Numbered from the stretch's first letter, positions 30,518 to 40,874 are shown. The stretch is 64,000 bases of DNA from Chloroflexota bacterium (GCA_040902225.1 JBBDXT010000004.1:983032-1047031), one strand, 5' to 3'. The notes: generated by a model from the sequence alone, not told the origin. Program-made: numbers and translations.

Positions 30518-32347
30518 CTATTCGACCGTGACCGACTTCGCCAGGTTGCGGGGCTGGTCGACGTCCGCGCCGCGCGCGACGGCCACCTCGTAGGCAAGCA
30601 GCTGGAGGGGCACGATCGCGATCACCGGCGCCATCTCTTCGGGCGTCTCCGGGATGTACAGCACGTCCTGCGCGTATCGATCGATCATCTCGTCCCCGAT
30701 CGTCGCGACCGCCACCACAGGCGCCTCGCGGGCGTGCACCTCGGCGACGTTGCTGACCACCTTGTCGTAGGTGGCGCTCTTGTTCGCAATCGCCACCAGC
30801 GGGGTGTGGGGGTCGAGCAGCGCGATCGGGCCGTGCTTCAGCTCGCCGGCCGCATACCCCTCGGCGTGAACGTAGGAAAGCTCCTTGAGCTTCAGCGCAC
30901 CCTCCATGGCGACAGGGAATCCGAGCGCTCGACCGACGAACATCACGTCGCGCACGCCGCCCCAGCGCCTGGCCAGCTTCTTCACCTGCGGAGCGAGCTT
31001 GAGGACCTCGGCCGCCTGGCCGGGGAGGTCACGCAAGGCCAGCCCGAACGAGCGGCGCCGCCGGTCGCTCAGCGTGCCGCGCAGCTGCGCCAGGTGGAGG
31101 GCGATCATCTCGAGCACCACAACCTGGGTCACGAACGCCTTGGTCGACGCGACGGCCACCTCGGGCCCGGCCTGCAGGTAGCAGACCGCATCCGCCTCTC
31201 GGGTGAGCGCGCTGCCGACCACGTTGGTGACGACCACGATCACCGCACCTCGCTCCGAGGCGAGCTTCTGCGGCGCCAGGGTGTCGGCCGTCTCACCCGA
31301 CTGGCTGACGCTGATGACGAGCGTTCGGTCATCGATGGGGGGCGGCGAGTAGCGCATCTCGGAGCCGATCTGTCCATTCGCCGGCAGCCCCGCCCAGCTC
31401 TGGATGAGGTGCGCCCCAACCTCGCCCGCGTAGCGTGCCGTCCCGCAGCCGACCACGTACACCCGCTCGACACGACGCAGCTTGTCCTCGATCGCATCCA
31501 GCTCGGCAAGCTTCACGTTGCCGGCCTGGTCGACTCGGCCGCGCAGGGCCTCACCGATGGCGTGCGGTTGCTCGTAGATCTCCTTGAGGGTGAAGTGCGG
31601 GAAGCCACCCTTCTCGGCAGCAGCGATGTTCCACCGGATCCTGGTGACCGGGCGCTCGACGCGGACGCCGTCCATGCCGATGATGGTGACCCCCTCCGGC
31701 GTCACGTCCGCGATGTCGCCCTCCTCCAGGATGACGACGTTCTTGGTGTGCTCCAGGATCGCCGGCACGTCGCTCGCCAGGAACGCCTCGCCGGTTCCGA
31801 GCCCGACGATCAGCGGCACGTTCATGCGAGCCCCAATGATCCGGTTGGGCTGGTCAAGGTGCATCACCCCGATCGCGTACGCACCGCGCACCTCGCCCAG
31901 CGCATCCCGAACCGCTTCGAGCAGGTCGCCCTGGTAACGCTCCTCGATCAGGTGCGCCAGGACCTCGGTGTCGGTCTCCGAGGTGAAGCGATGGCCGCCG
32001 GCCAGCAGCCGCTCCTTGATCTCGGCGTAGTTCTCGATGATCCCGTTGTGGATCAGGGCCAGGCGACCGCTGCAGTCGCGATGCGGGTGGGCGTTGGCGT
32101 CATTCGGGCGGCCGTGGGTAGCCCAGCGGGTGTGGGCGATGCCGGGGTGCCCGGCGGGAGCGTCGCCGTTGAGGTGTTCGGTCAGGTTGGAGAGCTTCCC
32201 CGCCTTCTTCTCGACGAACATCTCACCGGCGTCGGTGAGGATCGCCAACCCGGCCGAGTCGTAGCCCCGGTACTCGAGCCGACGCAGCCCCTCCAGCAGG
32301 ATCGGCGCCGCGTCACGCGGGCCGACGTACCCGACGATGCCGCACAT
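30518..32347 (-). CDS. glmS: glutamine-fructose-6-phosphate aminotransferase
   Basis: GlmS converts fructose-6-P and glutamine to glucosamine-6-P, feeding GlmM and GlmU. The 609-aa protein opens 'MCGIVGYVG' with the catalytic Cys directly after Met, then has 'RLEYRGYDSAGLA' and 'HTRWATHGRPND' in the glutaminase domain. Two SIS domains follow ('GCGTARYAGE', 'SVSQSGETADTLA'), ending 'RNLAKSVTVE'. It lies 15 bases after glmM. I see no glmS ribozyme in that short gap. Confidence 0.97.
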   Translation of the reverse strand: MCGIVGYVGPRDAAPILLEGLRRLEYRGYDSAGLAILTDAGEMFVEKKAGKLSNLTEHLNGDAPAGHPGIAHTRWATHGRPNDANAHPHRDCSGRLALIHNGIIENYAEIKERLLAGGHRFTSETDTEVLAHLIEERYQGDLLEAVRDALGEVRGAYAIGVMHLDQPNRIIGARMNVPLIVGLGTGEAFLASDVPAILEHTKNVVILEEGDIADVTPEGVTIIGMDGVRVERPVTRIRWNIAAAEKGGFPHFTLKEIYEQPHAIGEALRGRVDQAGNVKLAELDAIEDKLRRVERVYVVGCGTARYAGEVGAHLIQSWAGLPANGQIGSEMRYSPPPIDDRTLVISVSQSGETADTLAPQKLASERGAVIVVVTNVVGSALTREADAVCYLQAGPEVAVASTKAFVTQVVVLEMIALHLAQLRGTLSDRRRRSFGLALRDLPGQAAEVLKLAPQVKKLARRWGGVRDVMFVGRALGFPVAMEGALKLKELSYVHAEGYAAGELKHGPIALLDPHTPLVAIANKSATYDKVVSNVAEVHAREAPVVAVATIGDEMIDRYAQDVLYIPETPEEMAPVIAIVPLQLLAYEVAVARGADVDQPRNLAKSVTVE

Positions 32348-32362
32348 GACTTCTGGTGACTC

Positions 32363-33691
32363 CTAGTTCAATCTGGCATGCGCGAGCTCGGACAGCTCCC
32401 GCGCGATCTGGTTGATCTCGTCCGCGTCCTCGCCCTCGACCATGATCCGGATCTTTGGCTCTGTCCCGGAGGGTCGCACCAGGATCCTTCCACGCGCGCC
32501 GAGACGGGCGTCGGCCTCTGCCACCGCGACCGCGAACTCCGGATCAACCTCCCACTGGTCCCGATGGCGGACGGCCGAGTTTATCACCACCTGCGGCAGC
32601 ATCTGGATCTGGGCAGCCGCCTCCGCGAGCGTGGCGCCGGTATCGCGCAGGGTTCGGAGCAGCTGGATGCCGGTGAGGATCCCATCCCCGGTCACGGCCA
32701 GGTCGCGGAAGATGATGTGGCCCGATTGCTCGCCGCCGAGTGACGCGTCGGACCGCTCCATCGCCTCGAAGACATGGCGATCGCCGACCGGGGTCCTGAT
32801 CACGCGCCCTCCGGCGGCGGCGACGGCGCGGTCGAGGCCGCCGTTGCTCATGATGGTCGTGACCAGGATCCGGTTGCGCAGCGCCCCTTCGGCCAGGCGC
32901 GCCAGGGCGCAGATGCCCATCACCCCGTCGCCATCGACGACCGAGCCACGTTCATCGACAGCGATCAGCCGGTCCGCGTCGCCGTCGAATGCCATCCCCA
33001 TCTCGAGGCCCTCGGCCAGCACCGCGGCGGCCAGCGCCTGCGGCTGGGTCGAGCCGGAGTCGAGGTTGATGTTCGTCCCGTCGGGGGATGCCGACAGCAC
33101 GGTGACGCTCGCCCCCAGCTCCCGGAGCAGGTCGGGAGCGATCGCCGCAGCCGAGCCATTGGCGCAGTCGATCCCGATCCGCCTTCCGCGCAGCAGATCG
33201 CCCGCCTCCGCCATCAGTGAGGCGCGGTAGGCTTCGATCGGCCGTGGGTCACGCGTGATCCGCCCGATCTGCCGATTGGGCATCCCGGGAAGTGACTCGG
33301 CCTGGAAGAGGAGGTGCTCGATCTCCTCCTCGACCTCGTCGTCGATCTTGCGTCCGCCCGAGAGCACCTTCAACCCGTTGTCATCTGCCGGGTTGTGGGA
33401 CGCGGAGACCATGATCCCCGCGGCGTACTCACCGCTCGCGGCGGCGTGCGCCAGGCACGGCGTGGTCACCACCCCGAGCTGAATGGCGTCCGCCCCGACC
33501 GAGGTCAGGCCCGACGAGACGGCGGCGACCAGCATGTCTCCCGACCGGCGGGTGTCCTGCCCGATCACCACGCGACGCCCGAATGCCTCGAGCAGATGCC
33601 CGACGGCGCGGCCCAGGTCGTAGGCGAGGGTCGGCGTCAGGTCGACATTGGCGACGCCGCGGATTCCGTCCGTTCCGAAAAGACGACCCAT
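32363..33691 (-). CDS. glmM: phosphoglucosamine mutase
   Basis: GlmM isomerises GlcN-6-P to GlcN-1-P. The 442-aa protein starts 'MGRLFGTDGIRGVAN' and has the phosphoserine site 'MVSASHNPADDNGLK', the metal loop 'AFDGDADRLIAVD', 'SLGGEQSGHII' and the phosphate-binding 'LVRPSGTEPKIRIM'. It overlaps cdaR by one base (TGATG). The cdaA-cdaR-glmM order is known from other bacteria, where CdaA and GlmM interact. Confidence 0.97.
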   Translation of the reverse strand: MGRLFGTDGIRGVANVDLTPTLAYDLGRAVGHLLEAFGRRVVIGQDTRRSGDMLVAAVSSGLTSVGADAIQLGVVTTPCLAHAAASGEYAAGIMVSASHNPADDNGLKVLSGGRKIDDEVEEEIEHLLFQAESLPGMPNRQIGRITRDPRPIEAYRASLMAEAGDLLRGRRIGIDCANGSAAAIAPDLLRELGASVTVLSASPDGTNINLDSGSTQPQALAAAVLAEGLEMGMAFDGDADRLIAVDERGSVVDGDGVMGICALARLAEGALRNRILVTTIMSNGGLDRAVAAAGGRVIRTPVGDRHVFEAMERSDASLGGEQSGHIIFRDLAVTGDGILTGIQLLRTLRDTGATLAEAAAQIQMLPQVVINSAVRHRDQWEVDPEFAVAVAEADARLGARGRILVRPSGTEPKIRIMVEGEDADEINQIARELSELAHARLN

Positions 33692-34914
33692 CAGGGCGCA
33701 GGCGTCGCCGGCGGAACGATCGTGACCGTGACCGAGATCGGCGAGATGGTGACGAGGGTCACCCCCTGGGGGAGGGTCACGGTCGGCTGGACCAGGTGAT
33801 CCCCCGGGCCGAGCCCCGTGACATTGAGGGTCGCGGTCAGCTCGCCAGGGTCAATTGCATCGAGGTCCGAGACCGTTCCGCTCACGGTGCCGGCAACCTC
33901 CTGGATCTGGGGCAGGCAGGCGCTTCCCGAAGGAGCCCCGGCACACACCAGGCCGAGCAGCAGCGTTCGGGTGGCGATCGTCTCGCGAATCTGGACAACG
34001 ATGGTCGGCTCGGACGCCGCGGGATCCGCGAGCCGCACTCCCTCGGGCAGGACCAGCGTGCCGGTCGCCCGCAGGGTGGAATTGCTGTCCGACAGGCTGA
34101 TCGGCTCGGTCAGCACCTCACCGATGGTCGCCAGCACCTCGGGTCCGCCGCGCAGCGTCACCACCGATGGGTCGGCGGTCACGGTGCCGACCTCGAAGCC
34201 CGCCGCCGGCGCCCCGATCAGCAGGGGACGAATCGGCACCGTGCGGCTGGTCTCGACCGTGTTGACCTCGATCTGGATTCGCACCGTGGACGGGTTCAGC
34301 TCCACCGATTCCACCCGACGCCCATCGATGTCGACCGGCACCAGGTCGACCTGGCCGCAGCAGTCGATTCCGGAGGGGTCGATGCGGACCGTGGCGAGCG
34401 CACGGTCGACTCGGTCCAGCAGGCTCTGCGGGCCGCTGGCCGTGACCTCCTGCACGCTCAGCTGCGCCGAGCTGATCTCCAGGCCCGCTGGCACGTCACC
34501 GGAATCGACCGCGATGCGGACCTGCACCTGGTCGAGGCGGTCGAGCGCCACCGAGACCGCATTCGGCGTGAAGCTGAGCACTTCCACGCCGTCGCTCAGG
34601 GGACGGACCTGGATCTTGAGCGACTGCACCTGCGGCGCCTGGGACATGTCGTAGGTCGCCAGGTCGATGGTGACGGCGAACGACTCGGCCGTCACGGTGG
34701 CCGGCGGGTCGGTGGCGCTGCGGTACTTGATGTCGACCGTCCCGAGCTGCTGCGTGAGCAGGTACGTCCCCTCCGGCTGGGCGAGAGCCGTGACCGAGAC
34801 GCCGGGGAAGGTCTTGTCGCTGAACGAGCCCGAGAAGACCAGGCCCGTATACAGGATCGTGGCCAGGGCCACGGCGCCCAGCTTCAGGGCCCAGTTGCGA
34901 AAGAGCCAGCCCAT
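33691..34914 (-). CDS. cdaR: YbbR-domain protein CdaR, regulator of CdaA
   Basis: This 407-aa membrane-anchored protein has one N-terminal hydrophobic segment ('LKLGAVALATILYTGLVFS') and then a long extracytoplasmic part with YbbR-type beta repeats. Each repeat carries strings such as 'VLSFTPNAVSVALDRL' and 'SVELNPSTVRIQIEV'. In Firmicutes CdaR modulates the diadenylate cyclase CdaA. It starts immediately after the cdaA stop. A Cys pair ('DCCGQ') and two further Cys ('VCAGAPSGSAC') might form disulfides outside the membrane. Confidence 0.9.
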   Translation of the reverse strand: MGWLFRNWALKLGAVALATILYTGLVFSGSFSDKTFPGVSVTALAQPEGTYLLTQQLGTVDIKYRSATDPPATVTAESFAVTIDLATYDMSQAPQVQSLKIQVRPLSDGVEVLSFTPNAVSVALDRLDQVQVRIAVDSGDVPAGLEISSAQLSVQEVTASGPQSLLDRVDRALATVRIDPSGIDCCGQVDLVPVDIDGRRVESVELNPSTVRIQIEVNTVETSRTVPIRPLLIGAPAAGFEVGTVTADPSVVTLRGGPEVLATIGEVLTEPISLSDSNSTLRATGTLVLPEGVRLADPAASEPTIVVQIRETIATRTLLLGLVCAGAPSGSACLPQIQEVAGTVSGTVSDLDAIDPGELTATLNVTGLGPGDHLVQPTVTLPQGVTLVTISPISVTVTIVPPATPAP

Positions 34915-35919
34915 CTACAGGCGCTTCGGGGAGGGAGCGGCGGCGGCCGGCTCGGGCGGCTCCGCTGCGCCGCCGGAGATCATCGGCTTGTCGTCGCCCG
35001 TCGCCTCGACGACCCGCGCATCAGGATCGATGGGCGGCTCCGCGTCCGGGGTAGCGACCCCCCAGCGGCCCTCCAGCGAGCGCCGCAGGAGCGGGGCCTG
35101 CCGACGGGGAGCCTGTGGGCGGATCAGGTTGAGGATCCGCCTGCGCAGCTGCTCCTCGGTCAGATTGCGCTCGATCCGGCCGCGCATCACGAGGGAGATC
35201 GACCCGGTCTCCTCGGAGACGACCACCACGATCGCGTCCGATTGCTCGCTGATCCCGATGGCCGCCCGGTGGCGCGTGCCGTAGCGCTCGGAGTCGAGCA
35301 CATTCTGGGAGAGTGGCAGCAGGACCCCGGCCGCCAGGATCCGATCGCCGGAGACGATCACCGCGCCGTCATGCAGCGCCGTCCCGTGATAGAAGAGGGT
35401 CGCGAGCAGCTCGGCTCGCAGGTCGGCGTGCAGGAGCACCCCGGACTCGGCGGCGAGATCGGCGAGTCCCGTTTCGCGCTCGAGCACGATCAGCGCACCG
35501 TGCCGCGAGCCTGCCAACAGGCGCGCTGCCCGGCTGATCTCGCGGGCCACCCGCTCGGCCTCTGCGATGTCACTGCTCACGAAGAACCGATTGAACGAGC
35601 CGAAGCGGCCGATCTGCTCGAGAGCACGCCGCAGCTCCGGCTGGAAAACGACGACGATCGCGAAGAGACCGACCACCGCGCCTGTCTGCAGGAGCGTCGA
35701 CAGGAGCCGCAGGTCACTCGCCTCCGCCACGAGGTAGACCAGGTACAGGATCGAAAGGCCGATCACGATCCGGACCGCTCGTGTGCCGCGGATCAGGATG
35801 AAGACCCAGTAGATGACGATCGCAACCAGCAGGATGTCGACGACCGACGTCCAGCTGCCGAGCAGATAGAGCCTGAGGAAGTCAGCGATGGAGTCCAACA
35901 AGGGGACCGATGATACCAA
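34915..35919 (-). CDS. cdaA: diadenylate cyclase CdaA (c-di-AMP synthase)
   Basis: CdaA makes the second messenger c-di-AMP from ATP. The 334-aa protein has three N-terminal membrane helices ('VVDILLVAIVIYWVFILIRG', then 'IGLSILYLVYLVAE' and 'TGAVVGLFAIVVVFQPELR') and the DAC domain with 'LHDGAVIVSGDRI' (DGA) and 'GTRHRAAIGISE' (RHR). A Pro/Ala-rich C-terminal tail of about 60 residues is unusual. The start is uncertain: TTG 35919 opens the frame, and TTGs at codons 7 and 8 are alternatives. It lies 43 bases after rpsI, so the c-di-AMP genes extend the ribosomal block. Confidence 0.94.
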   Translation of the reverse strand: MVSSVPLLDSIADFLRLYLLGSWTSVVDILLVAIVIYWVFILIRGTRAVRIVIGLSILYLVYLVAEASDLRLLSTLLQTGAVVGLFAIVVVFQPELRRALEQIGRFGSFNRFFVSSDIAEAERVAREISRAARLLAGSRHGALIVLERETGLADLAAESGVLLHADLRAELLATLFYHGTALHDGAVIVSGDRILAAGVLLPLSQNVLDSERYGTRHRAAIGISEQSDAIVVVVSEETGSISLVMRGRIERNLTEEQLRRRILNLIRPQAPRRQAPLLRRSLEGRWGVATPDAEPPIDPDARVVEATGDDKPMISGGAAEPPEPAAAAPSPKRL

Positions 35920-35962
35920 AGGGCCCCGGACTCCCCCTTCCGCGCCACTCGGTATACCGCGG

Positions 35963-36351
<389 letters not shown>

Positions 36352-36355
<4 letters not shown>

Positions 36356-36798
36356 CGATTGCGTTCCTCTTGAAGTTCAACAGCGGTCGGCTGCTGAGCC
36401 TGATGTGGGTGCTCCGCCCCGCGGTAGACACGGAGCTTCTTGAACATCGCCCGACCGAGGCGGTTCTGAGGCAGCATCCCCTTCACGGCCCGCTCGATCA
36501 CGATCTCGGGCTTTCGAGCCATGAGGGACTGCAGGCTCTCCTCCTTCAGCCCGCCCGGGTAGCCGGAGTGGCGGTAGTACGCCTTCTGCAGCAGCTTGTT
36601 GCCGGTCACCTTGATCTGCGCGGCGTTGATGACGACCACATGGTCGCCGGTGTCGAGGTGAGGGGAGTAGATCGGCTTGTGCTTTCCCTCCAGCAGCGTG
36701 GCGATGCGCGTGGCGAGGCGACCCAGCGTCTGGTCGGTGGCATCCACCACCCACCAGCTGCGCTCGATCTCGCTCGCCTTGACTGCGTACGTTGTCAC
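36352..36798 (-). CDS. rplM: 50S ribosomal protein L13
   Basis: The 148-aa protein begins at GTG 36798, overlapping the truA stop (GTGA). It has '[19 protein letters not shown]', '[16 protein letters not shown]', '[13 protein letters not shown]' and '[20 protein letters not shown]', all typical of L13, an early-assembly 23S-binding protein. Confidence 0.97.
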
Positions 36799-37598
36799 GT
36801 TGCCTTCTTCCTCGATCCGGTTGCTGCCGATGTCGCCTTCGCATAGATGACCCGCTCGAGCGTGAGCCCACGCGCCGGAGCCGCGCGCCCGTGCAGCGCA
36901 CGCTCTCCCGCGTCGAGCAACCCGGCGACCGATCCCGGTGCCAGCCTCCGCCGCCCCGCCTCCAGCAGGATGGCCACGATGCTGCGCACCATTCGCCTCA
37001 GGAACGCGTTGGCCGTGACCCGGATCTCCACGGAGGTCCCGCGGTGCACGACCGACACCTCCCGCAGGTGACGGATGGTTCGGCCCTCTGCATCGCTCCC
37101 CAGCGCTGCGAAGTCTCGCTTGCCGGGCAGCTCCGCCGCAACGGCCCGCATGGCCGCGACGTCGAGCCGATCCTGGATCTCGAGCGTCCGATACCGGTCC
37201 GCTGGCCGCTTGTCGCCCGCCATCCGAATTCGGTAGCGGTAGATGCGCGTGCGAGCGTCACGCCGCGGGTCGAATCCCGCGGACGCTGGGCGGAGCGACC
37301 GCAATGCCAGGTCCGGCGGGAGAACGGCATTCAGTCGTCGCCGCAGCTCCGGCCATCCGATCCCCTCGCCGCGAGGGCGGCGAACGAGGCAGAAGGCCAC
37401 GACCTGGCCGGTGGCGTGCACCCCGGCATCGGTTCGCCCGGCGAATCTGACTCTCGTCCGCTCGCCGGTCAGTCTGTTAAGCGCCTCCTCCAGCTCCCCC
37501 TGCACCGTCCGCACCCGCGGCTGGTACTGGGATCCGGCGAAGTCGGTTCCGTCGTACTCGATCACCGCCCGTGCACATCGTCGTCCAGCGGTTGGCAT
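36795..37598 (-). CDS. truA: tRNA pseudouridine synthase A (TruA)
   Basis: TruA makes pseudouridines 38-40 in the tRNA anticodon arm. The protein is 267 aa from ATG 37598; ATG 37613 is an alternative. The catalytic Asp is in '[16 protein letters not shown]'. '[16 protein letters not shown]', 'RIYRYRI' and '[19 protein letters not shown]' are the other family marks. Its position between rplQ and rplM is common in Gram-positive-type gene orders. Confidence 0.95.
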   Translation of the reverse strand: MPTAGRRCARAVIEYDGTDFAGSQYQPRVRTVQGELEEALNRLTGERTRVRFAGRTDAGVHATGQVVAFCLVRRPRGEGIGWPELRRRLNAVLPPDLALRSLRPASAGFDPRRDARTRIYRYRIRMAGDKRPADRYRTLEIQDRLDVAAMRAVAAELPGKRDFAALGSDAEGRTIRHLREVSVVHRGTSVEIRVTANAFLRRMVRSIVAILLEAGRRRLAPGSVAGLLDAGERALHGRAAPARGLTLERVIYAKATSAATGSRKKAT

Positions 37599-37638
37599 CG
37601 GTCCGTCTTCCATTGTCCGCCCAGGCGCGCTGGTCTCG

Positions 37639-37992
37639 CTAGACCAGTTCGATCTGGACGATGGCCGCCGCATCTCCCAGCCGCGGCCCGATCTTGACGA
37701 TGCGGGTGTAGCCAGAGGTACGGTCGGCGTATTTGGTGGCCAGCTCGCCCATCAGCTTGTCGATGATGAGGGGCTCGTCCGGCATTGCCGAGATCAGGAG
37801 GCGGCGTGCTGAGAGGTCGCCACGCTTCGCCAGCGTGATCATGTGATCCACGCGCCCGCGGACCTCCTTGGCCTTGGCCTCGGTGGTCCTGACCTTCTCG
37901 TAGCGGAGCACCGATACCGCCAGGTTGTCCAGCATGTGCAGGCGATGCTCGCTCGTGCGGCCGAGCCTGCGGCCGGCCAACCGATGGGGCAT
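37639..37992 (-). CDS. rplQ: 50S ribosomal protein L17
   Basis: The 117-aa protein starts 'MPHRLAGRRLGRTSEHRLHM' and has 'LRYEKVRTTEAKAKEVRG' and 'GYTRIVKIGPRLGDAAAIVQ', the complete short bacterial form. It follows rpoA by three bases, the usual alpha-operon end. Confidence 0.97.
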   Translation of the reverse strand: MPHRLAGRRLGRTSEHRLHMLDNLAVSVLRYEKVRTTEAKAKEVRGRVDHMITLAKRGDLSARRLLISAMPDEPLIIDKLMGELATKYADRTSGYTRIVKIGPRLGDAAAIVQIELV

Positions 37993-37995
37993 CGC

Positions 37996-39015
37996 TCAGC
38001 CCTCTCGATCGAGCTCGGCGGCGACCGCCTCGTCAAGCTCGGCCGTGGCCGGCAGGTCGGACTCGTCGACGCTCCCCGCGCCGCTCTCCGGCACGATGAA
38101 GCCGCGGAGCGCCAGGCGCTCCTTCATCTCGTCGAGGCTCTTCTTGCCGAAGTTGCGCATCCGCAGCAGCTCGTCGTCGCCGAGCGCCAGGAGCTGCCCG
38201 ATCTTGGTAATGTTGTTGCGCTTCAGGCTGTTGTAGGCCCGCATTGGCAGGTCGAGCTCCTCGATCGGCGCGTCGAGCAGGTTGGCGCTCACCAGGGCCG
38301 GGACATCCTCGGTCCCCGGCAGCGGCCGGCGCCCGATCTCGGCAAAGCGGCTGAACTCCTGCACCAGGATCTCGGCGGCACTCGACAGCGCCGCCTTGGG
38401 GGTCGTCGTGCCATCGGTCTCGATCTCGAGGGTCAGTCGGTCGAAGTTGGTCATCTGACCCACGCGGGTGTCACTGACGATGAAGTTCACGCGGCGCACG
38501 GGGGTGAAGATGGCGTCGACCGGGATGATCCCGATCGGCAGATCCTCCGCGTGCTCGGCGGGTCGGTACCCGACGCCGGTCTCCACGGTGAGGTCCATCT
38601 CGATCGATCCGGCATCCGAGTCGAGGGTCAGCAGGAGCAGGTCAGGGTTGACGATCTCGACGTCGGCCGACTCGGTGATATCGGCGGCGGTGACCGGACC
38701 GGCCCCGTGCTTCATCAGCTTGAGGGTGACCGCGTGGCGCGCGAACGAGCGCAGGCGCAGCTTCTTGATGTTGAGGACGATCTGGGTCACGTCCTCCTTG
38801 ACGTTGTCGATGGTGCTGAATTCGTGGAAGACGCCTGCCACCTGCACCGACGTGACGGCAGCTCCCTCGAGCGAATTCAGCAGGACGCGGCGCAGCGCGT
38901 TGCCGAGCGTCACCCCGTAGCCATCGGCCAGGGGATTGACCTCGAAGATTGACAGGTCGCCGCGCGATTCGACCTCCTCGATGCGGGTGGTCGGCGTGGA
39001 CTCAAGTTCGATCAT
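37996..39015 (-). CDS. rpoA: RNA polymerase alpha subunit
   Basis: The 339-aa protein has the N-terminal dimerisation domain ('PLADGYGVTLGNALRRVLL', 'EFSTIDNVKEDVTQIVLNIK') and the C-terminal domain that contacts UP elements and activators ('LDLPMRAYNSLKRNNITKIG', 'RNFGKKSLDEMKERL'). A short acidic tail follows. It is in the normal rpsD-rpoA-rplQ context. Confidence 0.97.
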   Translation of the reverse strand: MIELESTPTTRIEEVESRGDLSIFEVNPLADGYGVTLGNALRRVLLNSLEGAAVTSVQVAGVFHEFSTIDNVKEDVTQIVLNIKKLRLRSFARHAVTLKLMKHGAGPVTAADITESADVEIVNPDLLLLTLDSDAGSIEMDLTVETGVGYRPAEHAEDLPIGIIPVDAIFTPVRRVNFIVSDTRVGQMTNFDRLTLEIETDGTTTPKAALSSAAEILVQEFSRFAEIGRRPLPGTEDVPALVSANLLDAPIEELDLPMRAYNSLKRNNITKIGQLLALGDDELLRMRNFGKKSLDEMKERLALRGFIVPESGAGSVDESDLPATAELDEAVAAELDREG

Positions 39016-39036
39016 GAAGGCGTATGACTCCTGCTG

Positions 39037-39663
39037 CTATCGCGAGTAGTACTCGACGACGAGCTGCTCGTTGAATTCGAGCGGCATCTGCTCCCTCGCG
39101 GGTTCGGCCAGCACCGATCCGGCCAACTTGGCCCCATCGATGCTCACCCACTCGGGGATCGCTGCCGACTTCATTGTCTCGGCGGCGGTCTTGAAGATCT
39201 CCCGACCGCGCCGGCTCTCGCGGACCTCGATCCGGTCGCCGACCTTGGTCCCGAAGCTCGGGATGTTGGTGGGCCGGCCATTCACGGCGAAGTGCCGGTG
39301 GTTGACGAGCTGGCGCGCCTCGGCCCGAGACCGCGCGAAGCCCATGCGGAATACGACGTTGTCGAGGCGCATCTCGAGCATGCGCAGCAGGTTCTCGCCC
39401 GTCATCCCCTTGCGCTGCTCGGCCTTGGCGAAGTAGTTGCGGAATTGCTTCTCCAGCACCGAGTAGCTGCGGCGCACCTTCTGCTTCTCGCGCATCTGCA
39501 TGCCGAACTCGCTCACCTTGCGGCGGCGCTGGGTGTTCATGCCCGGCGGCGTGCTGCGCCGCTCGAAGGCGCACTTCTTGCTGAAGCAGCGGCTCCCCTT
39601 CAGGAAGAGCTTGAGCCCCTCGCGACGGCAGATGCGGCAGACCGGATCGGTATAGCGTGCCAT
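39037..39663 (-). CDS. rpsD: 30S ribosomal protein S4 (zinc-binding form)
   Basis: This 208-aa S4 keeps the Cys-containing N-terminus ('[15 protein letters not shown]', then 'CFSKKC'), so it is the zinc (C+) form. The S4 RNA-binding domain follows ('[24 protein letters not shown]', cut to its core, and '[16 protein letters not shown]'). S4 is a primary 16S binder and may feed back on this operon, as in other bacteria. Confidence 0.97.
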   Translation of the reverse strand: MARYTDPVCRICRREGLKLFLKGSRCFSKKCAFERRSTPPGMNTQRRRKVSEFGMQMREKQKVRRSYSVLEKQFRNYFAKAEQRKGMTGENLLRMLEMRLDNVVFRMGFARSRAEARQLVNHRHFAVNGRPTNIPSFGTKVGDRIEVRESRRGREIFKTAAETMKSAAIPEWVSIDGAKLAGSVLAEPAREQMPLEFNEQLVVEYYSR

Positions 39664-39667
39664 CGGC

Positions 39668-40063
39668 TCAGACCCTGCGCCGCTTGGGAGGGCGGCATCC
39701 GTTGTGCGGGATCGGCGTGACGTCGGTGATGGCGGTCACCTCCAGGCCGGCCGTCTGGAGCGAGCGGATCGCCTGCTCGCGACCGGCGCCCGGGCCCTTC
39801 ACGAAGACCTCGATCTGGCGCATCCCGTGCTCCATGGCGCGCTTCGCGGCGCCGTCGGCGGTCTGGGCCGCAGCGTATGGCGTGCTCTTGCGCGAGCCCT
39901 TGAAGCCGACCAGTCCGGCACTTCCCCAGCTGATCACGTTCCCGGTCATGTCCGTGATGGTCACGATCGTGTTGTTGAACGTCGACTGGATGTGCGCGTG
40001 CCCGGTCGGCACGTTCTTCTTCTCGCGCTTCTTGGTGCGTGTCGCCTTCTTCCGCTCAGCCAT
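39668..40063 (-). CDS. rpsK: 30S ribosomal protein S11
   Basis: The 131-aa protein has '[18 protein letters not shown]', '[17 protein letters not shown]', '[18 protein letters not shown]' and the C-terminal '[18 protein letters not shown]'. The basic N-terminus is slightly extended. It lies between rpsM and rpsD. Confidence 0.97.
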   Translation of the reverse strand: MAERKKATRTKKREKKNVPTGHAHIQSTFNNTIVTITDMTGNVISWGSAGLVGFKGSRKSTPYAAAQTADGAAKRAMEHGMRQIEVFVKGPGAGREQAIRSLQTAGLEVTAITDVTPIPHNGCRPPKRRRV

Positions 40064-40078
40064 GAAACTCCTGTGTCG

Positions 40079-40450
40079 CTACTTCTTTCGCCGAACGCCG
40101 ACGGTCTTGCGCGGACCGCGCCGCTGGCGGGCGTTGGTCTTGGTGCGCTGACCCCGCACCGGGAGGTTGCGCCGGTGGCGAATGCCCCGATACGAGCCGA
40201 TCTCCATCAGCCGCTTGATGTTCATGCTCACTTCGCGCCGGAGGTCGCCCTCCACCTTGAAGCGCTTGTCGATCACCTCGCGGAGGCGGTTGACCTCCTC
40301 CTCGGTGAGGTCGCGGACCCTGGTCGCCTGCGGCACGTTGGCCGCCGTAAGGATCTTCTGTGACGAGCTCGGCCCGATCCCGTGGATATAGGTCAGCGAG
40401 ATGACGACCCGCTTCTCGCGGGGAATGTCGACGCCAGCGATACGCGCCAT
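40079..40450 (-). CDS. rpsM: 30S ribosomal protein S13
   Basis: The 123-aa protein begins '[19 protein letters not shown]' and has '[14 protein letters not shown]', '[20 protein letters not shown]' and the basic tail 'TVGVRRKK'. It contacts the 30S head and the P-site tRNA. Six bases separate it from rpmJ. Confidence 0.97.
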   Translation of the reverse strand: MARIAGVDIPREKRVVISLTYIHGIGPSSSQKILTAANVPQATRVRDLTEEEVNRLREVIDKRFKVEGDLRREVSMNIKRLMEIGSYRGIRHRRNLPVRGQRTKTNARQRRGPRKTVGVRRKK

Positions 40451-40456
40451 CCGCCC

Positions 40457-40570
40457 CTAACCCTGTCGCTGCTTGTGCTTGGGGATGACGCAAATGACCA
40501 TGACCACGCCGGAGCGCTTGATGACCTTGCACCGCTCACAACGCGGCTTGACCGAGGCAGAAACCTTCAT
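40457..40570 (-). CDS. rpmJ: 50S ribosomal protein L36
   Basis: This 37-aa gene reads '[20 protein letters not shown]' and then 'PKHKQRQG'. The zinc ligands C11 and C14 (CxxC), a later Cys and His ('ICVIPKH') are all present, so this is the zinc form. Its ATG overlaps the infA stop (ATGA). Confidence 0.97.
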   Translation of the reverse strand: MKVSASVKPRCERCKVIKRSGVVMVICVIPKHKQRQG

Positions 40571-40785
40571 CTCATCCTGTAGGTGATGCGACCCCTGGTG
40601 AGGTCATAGGGACTCAGCTCGACGCGCACGGTGTCGCCGGGCAGGATGCGGATGAAGTTCTGGCGCAGCTTGCCGGAGATGTGGGCGAGGACCTCGTGAC
40701 CATTCTCCAGTCGCACCTTGAACATCGCGTTGGGCAGGGGCAGCACAACCTCGCCCTCGACCTCGATCGCATCCTTCTTCGCCAA
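40567..40785 (-). CDS. infA: translation initiation factor IF-1
   Basis: The 72-aa protein is a single OB fold: '[20 protein letters not shown]', '[20 protein letters not shown]', '[21 protein letters not shown]'. IF-1 binds the A-site region of the 30S subunit. An AGAAGG site is near the ATG. It is now the first gene of a transcription unit with its own promoter, because an IS separates it from map. Confidence 0.97.
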   Translation of the reverse strand: MAKKDAIEVEGEVVLPLPNAMFKVRLENGHEVLAHISGKLRQNFIRILPGDTVRVELSPYDLTRGRITYRMR

Positions 40786-40874
40786 GCGCTACGCACCCTC
40801 GAACTGCTGATTAGCTGCAAATGGGGTTGGGAACACACGGAAAGGCCGCCGCTCGGGGCGACCACGGAAGGAGC

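Noticed and set aside
32348..32362. glmS ribozyme upstream of glmS
   Set aside because: The gap between glmM and glmS is only 15 bases, too short for the ribozyme.
30449..35913. Plus-strand open frames of 636 and 776 aa
   Set aside because: Antisense to glmS and to cdaR-cdaA. No domain is recognisable.
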